The position numbers were made by a program, and so were the translations under genes. Shown in pieces: positions 44,621-51,224 of a DNA stretch of 64,000 nucleotides (positions are counted from its first letter, which is position 1; each line of letters begins with the position of its first letter). Under the pieces are notes generated by a model. The model was not told the DNA's origin, ran no database searches, and saw nothing but the letters and a program-made list of their open reading frames with translations. The DNA is taken from assembly GCA_050789255.1 (NCBI GenBank), contig JBOZRQ010000013.1, positions 62,001-126,000 of the forward strand, in the 5' to 3' direction. This stretch comes from JBOZRQ01 sp050789255. Lineage in GTDB: Bacteria > Bacillota > Sulfobacillia > Symbiobacteriales > Symbiobacteriaceae.

Positions 44621-45361
44621 TTAGATGGTTAGCCCGCCGTCCACGGAAAGGACGGCACCGTTGACATACCGGGCCTCATCCGACGCGAGATAGAGATAGG
44701 CGTTGGCCACATCGGACGCCTCGCCCAGCGACTGGACCGGCACCTTCTCCCGCATGGCGGCCAGGACCTTCTCTGGCATGGCGGCCACCATGTCGGTCAT
44801 GATGAAGCCCGGCGCCACCGCGTTGACGGTAATGCCCTTACGCCCCAGCTCCTTGGCCCAGGTCTTGGTCATGCCGATCACGCCGGCCTTCGTGGCGGCG
44901 TAGTTGGTCTGGCCGAAGTTGCCATAGAGGCCGACCACGCTGGAGGTGTTGATGATCCGGCCGTAACCCAGCTCGACCATGATTGGCGCCACCGCCTTTG
45001 TGCAGTTGAAAACGCCCTTCAGGTTGATGGCGATCACCCGGTCGAACTGATCCTCCGTCATCTTCATCAGCGTGGCGTCCATGGTGACGCCGGCGTTATT
45101 GATCAGAATATCGATGCGGCCGAAGCGCTCCTTGGCGGTCTCCGCCAGCTTGTTCACGGATACCGAGTCGGCCACGTTCACCTGCACGAAGAGCGCCTCG
45201 TAGCCCTTCTCCCGCAGGAAGGCCGCCGTGGCCTCGCCGGTGTATGCGTCATACTCGGCGATGACGACCTTGGCGCCCTCCTGGCAGAACCGAATGGCCG
45301 CCTCGCGCCCCAGGCCGCGCCCTGCACCCGTAATCACTGCAACCTTCTCGAACAGCCTCAT
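44621..45361 (-). CDS. SDR-family 3-oxoacyl/acetoacetyl-CoA reductase (FabG-like)
   Basis: Short-chain dehydrogenase of 246 residues. The cofactor motif is AVITGAGRGLGRE (about 8-20), INNAG (about 88), the catalytic Ser in INTSSVVGL and Tyr/Lys in YAATKAG (about 154-160). Paired with thiolase, it probably reduces acetoacetyl-CoA, but fatty-acid FabG activity cannot be excluded. The ATG overlaps the TetR stop (ATGA) and follows GGAGG within the TetR gene, so the long upstream frame is not real. Confidence 0.92.
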   Translation of the reverse strand: MRLFEKVAVITGAGRGLGREAAIRFCQEGAKVVIAEYDAYTGEATAAFLREKGYEALFVQVNVADSVSVNKLAETAKERFGRIDILINNAGVTMDATLMKMTEDQFDRVIAINLKGVFNCTKAVAPIMVELGYGRIINTSSVVGLYGNFGQTNYAATKAGVIGMTKTWAKELGRKGITVNAVAPGFIMTDMVAAMPEKVLAAMREKVPVQSLGEASDVANAYLYLASDEARYVNGAVLSVDGGLTI

Positions 45362-45981
45362 ACAGCCTCGCCCTCCTGCTTCTGCGGTGATATTCCCTGT
45401 GCGATCAACGACATGACGGTTTCCATGACCCCATCCGGAGGGGCGCTGCCCTCCCACTCCATCCAGCGCATATGCATGGCCTCCGCTACGCCGATCAGGC
45501 AGTAAGCGGTGGTCTCGGGGTCGAGCTTCCGAAGCTCCCCGCGGTCCTGCGCCTTCTCTAACACCCGAGCATACGCCCTGGCAAAGGTCTCGTAGTACTG
45601 CCGCCCCAGCCCCGGGTCCACCCACTCGGCGGTCCGAATCAGCCGGTACAGGTTGCGGTGGGTTCCCGCGAAGCGGAAAAAGGCGCCCAGGGCCAGCCGC
45701 TCTGCCTCCAGACGGGTCGAAGCCCGGCTGGTCGCCTCGCTGGTCACCTGCCTGAGCTGCATGGAGAGCTCCATAACCACCGCCCGGAGTAGCTCTAGCT
45801 TGCCGGGGAAGTAGAAGTAAAAGGTCCCCTGCCCGATCCCCGCCGCTTGGGTGATGTCGTGGATGGAGGCGTCATGGAAGCCCTTCTCGCCGAAGACTGC
45901 CTCAGCGGCCGCCAGCAAACGCTCCAAGGTCGCCTTGCCCCGCGCGGTCCGCCCCTCGTTGGCCACCGACCTCACCCCCAT
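45358..45981 (-). CDS. TetR-family transcriptional regulator
   Basis: The product of about 207 residues has an N-terminal DNA-binding domain (ATLERLLAAAEAVFGEKGFHDASIHDITQAAGIGQGTFYFYFPGK, about 15-60), where the HTH DITQAAGIGQGTFYFYF is characteristic of TetR, and a helical ligand-binding C-terminal domain. First gene of the unit with the ketoacyl reductase and thiolase; the ligand is probably an acyl-CoA. ATG at 45981 is uncertain; a GTG 15 bases downstream, preceded by GTGAGG, is also possible. A palindrome TCGAATCTCGATTCGA lies just upstream. Confidence 0.85.
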   Translation of the reverse strand: MGVRSVANEGRTARGKATLERLLAAAEAVFGEKGFHDASIHDITQAAGIGQGTFYFYFPGKLELLRAVVMELSMQLRQVTSEATSRASTRLEAERLALGAFFRFAGTHRNLYRLIRTAEWVDPGLGRQYYETFARAYARVLEKAQDRGELRKLDPETTAYCLIGVAEAMHMRWMEWEGSAPPDGVMETVMSLIAQGISPQKQEGEAV

Positions 45982-45998
45982 TATCACAAAGGCAAAAC

Positions 45999-46014
45999 TC
46001 GAATCTCGATTCGA
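45999..46014. promoter_or_regulatory. Putative operator palindrome of the TetR gene
   Basis: Perfect inverted repeat TCGAAT-CTCG-ATTCGA, 18 bases upstream of the TetR start codon. Autoregulatory TetR operators have this size and location, so control of the TetR-reductase-thiolase unit by it is likely. Confidence 0.5.
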
Positions 46015-46136
46015 TTTTCGACTTACGCCGGTACTTTCCTCCCGTCGCCGGAAAGAAATATCCATTTCGTATATAGAACCTTATCGCTATAGATAAACAG
46101 CCCAATACCCCTGTACAGAATGCCCTGCCCGTGATC

Positions 46137-46154
46137 TTGTGAACATTGTCACAT
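46137..46154. promoter_or_regulatory. Rex/FNR-Crp-like operator upstream of the cytochrome bd-like operon
   Basis: TTGTGAACATTGTCACAT matches TGTGA-N6-TCACA, the Crp/FNR half-site spacing, and 15 of 18 positions of the Gram-positive Rex consensus TTGTGAA-N4-TTCACAA. It lies 42-59 bases before the start codon and overlaps a possible -35 (TTGTGA), with TATGCT at 46159-46164 as a -10. Regulation of cytochrome bd by Rex or FNR is well known, but which factor binds here is open. Confidence 0.55.
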
Positions 46155-46195
46155 GCGCTATGCTGGAGGTAAATCCGCACATTGGAGGGATGAGA

Positions 46196-47500
46196 ATGAG
46201 CTATCCGCTCTGGGAGCTCCCCTACCTCGGCGGCGGCCTCTTGATCGCCATGGTGGCCGTCATCCATGTGTTTATCTCGCAGTTCGCTGTCGGCGGGGGC
46301 CTCTTCCTGGCCCTGGCCGGACGGAGGGCCTACGCCACCGGCGACGCAGAGTGGCTGACGTACCTCAAACGGCATTCCCGGTTCTTCCTGCTGGCCAGCC
46401 TGCTGTTCGGTGCGGTCACCGGGGTGGGGATCTGGTTCACCATTGGCCTGATCAGTCCCCAGGCCACCTCCATCCTCATCCGCACCTTTGTGTGGGGCTG
46501 GGCGATCGAGTGGTGCTTCTTCCTCATCGAGGTAAGCGCCATTCTGCTGTACTACTACGGCTGGGATCGGGTCACCCGCCAGACGCACCAACTGCTTGCC
46601 TGGGTCTACGCCGGCGCATCGTTCCTGACGCTCGTGGTGATCAACGGGATCGTCAGCTTCATGCTCACCCCGGGCCGCTGGCTTCAGACCGGCTCCTTCT
46701 GGGACGGCTTCCTCAACCCCAGCTACCTCCCGCAGTTGGTAATGCGCACGGCCGCCTCGCTGGCGCTGGCCGGGCTGTATGGCCTGGTTACCGCCACCTG
46801 GCAGGCCAAGCCGGCCCTGCGCCAGCGGCTCGTCCACTGGACCAGCCGATTCATCCTGACGGCCTTCGCCCTCTTCCCCGTGGGCGCCGCCTGGTTCCTG
46901 GCGGCCATCCCTGAACACTCCCGGGCGTTGGCCCTGGGCGGGGCCGCCCCGGTGGCGATCATGTTCGGCCTGACGATCATTCTCTCGCTGATCATCCTGG
47001 GCGCCTCCTACTTTGGCCCCTACCTCCGCCCCACCAACACCAGCGTCACCTTCGCCGTGGTGCTGCTCACCCTGGGCCTGCTGACCACCGGCGGCGCCGA
47101 GTGGGTGCGTGAGGGGATCCGCAAGCCCTACGTCATTTACGGCTACCTATACTCCAACGGTGTCTTCGTAGCGCAGGCACCTGCCCCGCAGGGCGTGCTG
47201 GCCAGCGCCCGCTGGAGCCTGTACGGCTCCGTGGAGGGCGCCCCTGATACAGCCGCCGCCGGGCAAGACGTCTTCCGGGTCCAGTGTGCCTCCTGCCATA
47301 CCGTGGAGGGCTATAACGGCGTCGGCCCGCTGGTGCGTGGGTGGACCGAGGAGTACGCCGCCCACCAGATCGAACGCCTGAACATGCTCAAGGGGTACAT
47401 GCCCCCCTTCATGGGCACCGCGCAGGAGCGCGACGCCCTGGCCAGGTACCTGCTCACGCTGAACGACAAGGAGGCGATCCCCGGTGCTGCCGAACGCTGA
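46196..47500 (+). CDS. Cytochrome bd oxidase subunit I-like protein fused to a cytochrome c domain
   Basis: The 434-residue membrane protein has about nine spans. The N-terminal part resembles CydA: an early His in AVIHVFISQFAVGGG (about 23), and VWGWAIEWCFFLIEVSAILLYYYGWDRV around residues 102-128, which parallels the conserved Glu-containing helix. The C-terminal 80 residues form a c-type cytochrome domain with CASCH (364-368) and a likely distal Met in GYMPPFMG (about 400). The Q-loop and long C-terminus of CydA are absent. ATG at 46196 follows GGAGGG. Quinol oxidase or another quinol-dependent electron transfer are possible; canonical heme b558 His is not evident. Confidence 0.75.
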   Translation: MSYPLWELPYLGGGLLIAMVAVIHVFISQFAVGGGLFLALAGRRAYATGDAEWLTYLKRHSRFFLLASLLFGAVTGVGIWFTIGLISPQATSILIRTFVWGWAIEWCFFLIEVSAILLYYYGWDRVTRQTHQLLAWVYAGASFLTLVVINGIVSFMLTPGRWLQTGSFWDGFLNPSYLPQLVMRTAASLALAGLYGLVTATWQAKPALRQRLVHWTSRFILTAFALFPVGAAWFLAAIPEHSRALALGGAAPVAIMFGLTIILSLIILGASYFGPYLRPTNTSVTFAVVLLTLGLLTTGGAEWVREGIRKPYVIYGYLYSNGVFVAQAPAPQGVLASARWSLYGSVEGAPDTAAAGQDVFRVQCASCHTVEGYNGVGPLVRGWTEEYAAHQIERLNMLKGYMPPFMGTAQERDALARYLLTLNDKEAIPGAAER

Positions 47501-48569
47501 TCCCATTGGCCTGCCAGCCCCGGCCTGGCTCCTGCAAAGCCTGCTGGTGCTGACCTTGAGCCTGCACATGATCCCCATGACCGTCACCCTGGGCGGCACG
47601 CTGGCAGGTCTTTGGTGTGAGGCTGCGGCCGCCCTGAGCGGGAGCGAATCACACCGGTGGCTGGCCCGCCGCCTTTGGTCGATCCTTCCCTCGGTGACCG
47701 CCTTTACCGTGACGCTGGGCGTCGCACCCCTGCTTTTCGTACAGCTCCTGTACGGCAAGTTCTTCTACCCGGCCTCCATCCTCACCGGATGGTCCTGGTT
47801 CGCCGTCGTGCCGTTGCTGCTGATCGGCTATGGAGCGCTCTACCTGCAGTCCATGGCCAAGCAGGACGGGCGGTGGCGGGTCTGGGCGGCCGTGGCCGCG
47901 ACGCTGTGCTTCACCGCAGTGGGGGCCATCTACATAAGCACCATGTCGCTGACCACCGCCCCGGAGGTCTGGAAGGGGCTCTACGCCCAGACCCAGGCGG
48001 GCACCCACTGGTACTTCCAGCTTGCCCGCGGCCTGCATGTGTTCCTGGGCGCCGTCATCATGGCCGGGGGCACCATGGTGCTGATCGGGCACCGGGCCGA
48101 GGTGCCGGCGTTCGGTCTCAGCGCCCGCAGGCTGGGGCAGTTCTGGGCGTCCATGGGCTTCATTTTGGAGGTCCCGGCCAGCTGGTGGTACCTTGGCACG
48201 CTCAGCCCCGAGGCGGCAGGCGCCGTGCCGATCTGGCTCCCCTGGACCGCAGTGGCCGTCGCCTTCCTTGGGACCGCCGGGCTCTACGTCGGGGACTGGC
48301 TGGCGCCCAGGCCCGCTCTGGCCTGGGTCGGATTTGGCGGGCTGGCCGGCGCCGCCCTGATGCTGGCCGTCCAGCGGCACCTGGTCCGCCAGGCGGTGCT
48401 GGCGCCCCACATCACAGCCCAGGACTGGAAGGTGAGCCCGCAGTGGGACGTCTTTGCCATCTTTGCGGTGATGCTGTTGGCGGCCGTCGGCCTGATTGGC
48501 TACCTGCTCCTCCGCTTCCGGCGGGACGGCGCCCTGGGGCCAAAAACCGCTGCGCGGCCAACCTCTTGA
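47484..48569 (+). CDS. Multi-span membrane protein, partner of the cytochrome bd-like subunit
   Basis: The 361-residue protein has about nine hydrophobic segments (for example 15-38, 63-83, 92-112, 124-145). His residues occur near segment borders (SLHMIPMT about 28, HWYFQLARGLHVFLGAV about 173-185), as expected of a heme or quinone-binding subunit. It does not look like a typical CydB, so the pair is a divergent oxidase-like complex. GTG at 47484 is nine bases after AAGGAGG, and the gene overlaps the first one by 17 bases. A promoter for the next gene overlaps its stop codon. Confidence 0.7.
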   Translation: MLPNADPIGLPAPAWLLQSLLVLTLSLHMIPMTVTLGGTLAGLWCEAAAALSGSESHRWLARRLWSILPSVTAFTVTLGVAPLLFVQLLYGKFFYPASILTGWSWFAVVPLLLIGYGALYLQSMAKQDGRWRVWAAVAATLCFTAVGAIYISTMSLTTAPEVWKGLYAQTQAGTHWYFQLARGLHVFLGAVIMAGGTMVLIGHRAEVPAFGLSARRLGQFWASMGFILEVPASWWYLGTLSPEAAGAVPIWLPWTAVAVAFLGTAGLYVGDWLAPRPALAWVGFGGLAGAALMLAVQRHLVRQAVLAPHITAQDWKVSPQWDVFAIFAVMLLAAVGLIGYLLLRFRRDGALGPKTAARPTS

Positions 48570-48594
48570 CAGCCGTACGGAAGCGATGTAAAAT
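48566..48594 (+). promoter_or_regulatory. Strong sigma-A type promoter
   Basis: TTGACA (48566-48571) and TAAAAT (48589-48594) with a spacing of exactly 17 bases. It overlaps the stop codon of the preceding membrane protein gene and would start transcription near 48601, ahead of the leader ORF. Confidence 0.75.
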
Positions 48595-48640
48595 TCCCCT
48601 TAGTTGATTCCAAAACTATCTAGTGAAGGAGGTGTCCCGA

Positions 48641-48697
48641 GTGACAATTACCGCAAACAGCAACTGCACTCGGCACGCCCCTTCAATCGCTGCCTGA
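48641..48697 (+). CDS. Possible 18-residue leader peptide
   Basis: A GTG start seven bases after the very strong AAGGAGGTG opens an 18-codon frame (MTITANSNCTRHAPSIAA) ending in TGA. It is followed by an intrinsic terminator and then the CD3324-like gene. This resembles a leader ORF in an attenuator, although the small product itself may matter. There is no clear run of a single regulatory codon. The family is not recognised. Confidence 0.5.
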   Translation: MTITANSNCTRHAPSIAA

Positions 48698-48714
48698 CCT
48701 ATCTTTGCTAGGCC

Positions 48715-48744
48715 AGCCGCGGGGCGTTGCCCTGCGGCTTTTTG
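48715..48744 (+). terminator. Leader terminator (attenuator)
   Basis: Stem AGCCGCGGGGC / GCCCTGCGGCT (one G-U wobble) followed by TTTTTG, between the leader ORF and the CD3324-like gene. Its location inside a 5' leader downstream of a promoter and an SD-led ORF suggests transcription attenuation. Confidence 0.75.
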
Positions 48745-48775
48745 TTGTCCCCAAACAAAAGGAGGCCTGGCCTGA

Positions 48776-49063
48776 TTGAGTCGGTACACGAACGCAGCCG
48801 ATATTCTCCCGGAGCACCTGCTGAATGCCTTGCAGCAGTATGCCGCCGGTAAGCAGATCTACGTCCCCCGCCCCGAAGAGCGCCTCGGCTGGGGCGAGCG
48901 CAGCGGCGCCCGCGCCGCCCTGGCGGCCCGCAACCAGCAGATTCACCTGCGCAAGCTCCAGGGCGCCAGCATAGAAGAGCTCATGGCCGAGTTCCACCTT
49001 GGCTACGACTCGATCCGTAAGATCCTCCACGGAAAGAACGGGTCGAATCGTTCTCGGGGCTAA
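48776..49063 (+). CDS. CD3324/Mor-like HTH protein
   Basis: The 95-residue protein matches the CD3324 family pattern: NAADILPEHLLNALQQYAAGKQIYVPRP at the N-terminus, WGERSGARAALAARNQQIHLRKLQGASIEELMAEFHLGYDSIRKILHG, where the last 25 residues form a helix-turn-helix similar to that of the Mor transcription activator. Probably a small DNA-binding regulator of unknown target. TTG at 48776 is the start, ten bases after AAAAGGAGG. Expression is probably conditional on read-through of the upstream terminator. Confidence 0.75.
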   Translation: MSRYTNAADILPEHLLNALQQYAAGKQIYVPRPEERLGWGERSGARAALAARNQQIHLRKLQGASIEELMAEFHLGYDSIRKILHGKNGSNRSRG

Positions 49064-49137
49064 GCACCCCGCCGCCTGCGTGCTATCCTAAAGATGCGGT
49101 TGGCCAACCCGCAAACTACTACAAAGGCAAGGGGGTG

Positions 49138-49182
49138 ATGCCCGTGGTCAACTCCACGAGCGTCATCTCCGCAGGGTGCTAA
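49138..49182 (+). CDS. Possible 14-residue leader peptide
   Basis: ATG after AAGGGGGTG opens a 14-codon ORF (MPVVNSTSVISAGC) ending in TAA. Its end overlaps one arm of a hairpin (CATCTCCG 49164-49171 with CGGAGATG 49189-49196), and a strong terminator follows at 49208. The arrangement parallels the leader at 48641. The spacing to the SD is short, so translation is uncertain. Confidence 0.35.
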   Translation: MPVVNSTSVISAGC

Positions 49183-49207
49183 ACCTTTCGGAGATGCGCA
49201 CACGGGA

Positions 49208-49240
49208 CAAGGGGCAGGTCGCAAGACCTGCCCCTTGGTT
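49208..49240 (+). terminator. Intrinsic terminator after the 49138 leader
   Basis: Perfect stem AAGGGGCAGGTC / GACCTGCCCCTT with a GCAA tetraloop, followed by GGTTTTTG. It lies between the CD3324-like gene and the lipoprotein gene and may be either the end of the former unit or an attenuator for the latter. Confidence 0.85.
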
Positions 49241-49317
49241 TTTGTACGGCTAGAGTTGAAACGGTTAGGCTCGCCCTGGCGTCCAACCCATGAACAGACA
49301 ACGAGGGGGCCTATTCG

Positions 49318-49962
49318 TTGCTGCTACGCCGCGGTCCCGCCCTGCTCCTGCTGCCCCTTCTGCTAACCGCATGTGCCAGCTCAACGAGCGTCCCGGCCAC
49401 AACACCTGTGAGCGCACCGCAGGCGGCACAGAGCCCACCCGCAACCACCCCGGCGCCCACCACGGCCGCCCCGGCGCCCACCACCCCCGCCCCGGCGCCC
49501 ACCACCCCCGCCCCGGCGCCCACCACCCCCGCCCCGGCGCCCACCACCCCCGCCCCGTCAGTAACCCCAGTGGCTAATCCAAAGGCCCTCCTCCACGCCA
49601 CCTTCCAGGCTGCGTGGTCCCTCGACAAGCAAGCACTAAAGCGGTTCGTCGTAAACGAAGCGCTCGCCGACAAATTCATCGCTGCTGCAAGTGTAGAGCG
49701 GGCGAAGGGCGTCCCCGTTCTGGAAGGCGTGGTCCGCGTGGAGTTGGGCGACGTTGGCTCCTGGACCGCCCCGGCCTGCTACCCACCGATCACCCCGAAG
49801 CCCTACCGCTCCGAGTCGATCGGTTTTGTCATGGAGTACAAAGCTCCAAATGGCTGCGGCGCCATGTGGGGCACGGTCTCCTTCTACCAGAACGGAGACG
49901 GTGCATGGACGGTCAACACCCTGGATATCGTGAAATCGTACGCCGTACCCCCGCAAAAGTAG
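49318..49962 (+). CDS. Lipoprotein with a TPAPAPT repeat linker
   Basis: The 214-residue protein begins with a basic/hydrophobic signal peptide and a lipobox LLTACAS (Cys about 18). A 60-residue low-complexity region of Thr, Pro and Ala with the heptad TPAPAPT follows. The folded C-terminal domain (about 84-214) contains two Cys (WTAPACYPP, NGCGAMWG) and ends WTVNTLDIVKSYAVPPQK, in the style of a small extracytoplasmic domain of unknown function. TTG at 49318, nine bases after GAGGGGG, is the likely start. It may be co-transcribed with the downstream frameshifted gene. Confidence 0.7.
   Translation: MLLRRGPALLLLPLLLTACASSTSVPATTPVSAPQAAQSPPATTPAPTTAAPAPTTPAPAPTTPAPAPTTPAPAPTTPAPSVTPVANPKALLHATFQAAWSLDKQALKRFVVNEALADKFIAAASVERAKGVPVLEGVVRVELGDVGSWTAPACYPPITPKPYRSESIGFVMEYKAPNGCGAMWGTVSFYQNGDGAWTVNTLDIVKSYAVPPQK
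49459..49557 (+). repeat. 21-bp tandem repeat within the lipoprotein gene
   Basis: Four to five head-to-tail copies of ACCACCCCCGCCCCGGCGCCC, three of them identical (from 49480) and the first varied, encoding the TPAPAPT repeats. Such tracts change copy number easily by slippage. Confidence 0.85.
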
Positions 49963-49998
49963 ATAACAGCCCGACTTGGAAGAGGCGAAGACAGACCG

Positions 49999-50633
49999 AT
50001 GTGGAAGCGGGTAGTAGTGCCCCTGACTCTGCTCCTGACTCTCACCGGCAGCGCACGGGCAGACTCGCCCGCCATGCCCACCTCCTACACCAAGGCTGCG
50101 GGAGAGTTCGTGTTCGTCATGCTTACGAACGACGGAAAACCTCCGGTGAGCTCCACCGGCCTACTTATCCATCCTCGGGCCTCTACCGGAACGACGGGTC
50201 CATCACCCCGCTCTGGACGGTAGACTTCTACGCCTTCGACGGGCAACTCTTTCCCTCGCCCGACGGTCACCACTTCGCCCACCTGGGGCCCTGGCCATCG
50301 CTGGGCGACTACGGGACTCTCGCCGTGGCCTTCTACATAGACGGGCAGTTGCTCAGCAAGTACGCCGTAGCCGACCTGGTCAGAAACCCGGCCGCCCTGC
50401 CGCAAAGCGTCTCCCATTACAGCTGGCAAAAGGAGTCGGCCCAATTCGATCCCGCCGCAAACCGTCTAACGTTGGTCACCTACGAAGAGCAGACCTACAC
50501 CTTCGACCTGACGACGGGGAAGGTCATACACGGGGCGGTACCAGCGTCACGGGGCCTTAACCACTGGTGGTGGCTCGGCGGAACGGCCAGCGTCCTGGTA
50601 GTGCTATGGATTATCCATCGGCGAACAGCCTAG
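49999..50633 (+). pseudogene. Frameshifted gene for a secreted protein with C-terminal membrane anchor
   Basis: The first part (from the ATG at 49999) reads MWKRVVVPLTLLLTLTGSARA, a signal peptide, then EFVFVMLTNDG in frame 1 and stops at 50223. The rest, YRNDGSITPLWTVDFYAFDGQLFPS and on to a C-terminal membrane helix (WLGGTASVLVVLWIIH) ending at 50633, is in another frame. The two parts join naturally near 50140-50180, and the combined protein would have about 210 residues. A -1/+2 shift is needed. Either a true frameshift mutation or a sequencing error. Family not recognised. Confidence 0.6.
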
Positions 50634-50657
50634 TCTGAACACAAGGGAGGAATCCGC

Positions 50658-51173
50658 ATGGTAAGCCGCCCCGAGCCCAACGAGTATAGCGCCTATTACC
50701 AACGCTACATCGACATGGTCCCCGCACAGCCCCTGCTTCAGCATCTGAGCGACCAGAAAGAGGAGACCGCTGCCTTTCTCCGCAGCATCCCCGCCGACAA
50801 GGCAGACTTCCGATACGCAGAGGGCAAGTGGTCGGTCAAAGAGGTAATCGGCCACATCTGCGACACCGAACGGGTGATGGCCTACAGGCTCCTCCGTGCC
50901 TCCCGCGGGGACCGCACACCCCTCGCCGGGTTTGACGAAAACCAGTTTGTCGCCCATGCCAACTTCAGCTCTCGCTCCATCAACGACCTGGTCCAGGAGT
51001 ACCAGGCGGTCCGCCAGGCGACCCTCGCCCTCGCAGCGTCCCTGTCTGACGAAGCATGGTTGCGACTCGGCAACGCCAACGGCAACGAGGTGAGCGCCCG
51101 GGCCCTCGGCTACATCATCGCCGGCCATGAGCTGCATCACCTGGGCGTAATCCGAGAGCGGTACCTCGGATAG
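50658..51173 (+). CDS. DinB-like family protein
   Basis: The 171-residue protein fits the DinB four-helix bundle: PLLQHLSDQKEETAAFLRSI, KWSVKEVIGHICDTERVMAYRLL with a metal-binding His (about 70), and the C-terminal AGHELHHLGVIRERYL with two more His (about 158-162). The three His form the usual metal site. These proteins include thiol-dependent transferases (bacillithiol or mycothiol) and proteins with no known activity. The ATG follows AAGGGAGGA. It is the last gene of this plus-strand stretch, followed by a bidirectional terminator. Confidence 0.82.
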   Translation: MVSRPEPNEYSAYYQRYIDMVPAQPLLQHLSDQKEETAAFLRSIPADKADFRYAEGKWSVKEVIGHICDTERVMAYRLLRASRGDRTPLAGFDENQFVAHANFSSRSINDLVQEYQAVRQATLALAASLSDEAWLRLGNANGNEVSARALGYIIAGHELHHLGVIRERYLG

Positions 51174-51180
51174 AAAACAG

Positions 51181-51210
51181 AAACCCCACTGATCTTCTCA
51201 GTGGGGTTTT
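51181..51210. terminator. Bidirectional terminator between the DinB-like gene and glutamate dehydrogenase
   Basis: Perfect stem AAACCCCACTGA / TCAGTGGGGTTT with A- and T-runs on its two sides, 8 bases after one stop codon and 15 bases before the convergent one. Confidence 0.9.
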
Positions 51211-51224
51211 GTATTGGAGGGTGA

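Noticed and set aside
49290..49577. Alternate frame with HHPRPGA repeats over the lipoprotein gene
   Set aside because: Same tandem DNA repeat read out of frame; the lipobox-containing frame from 49318 has an SD and a proper signal peptide.
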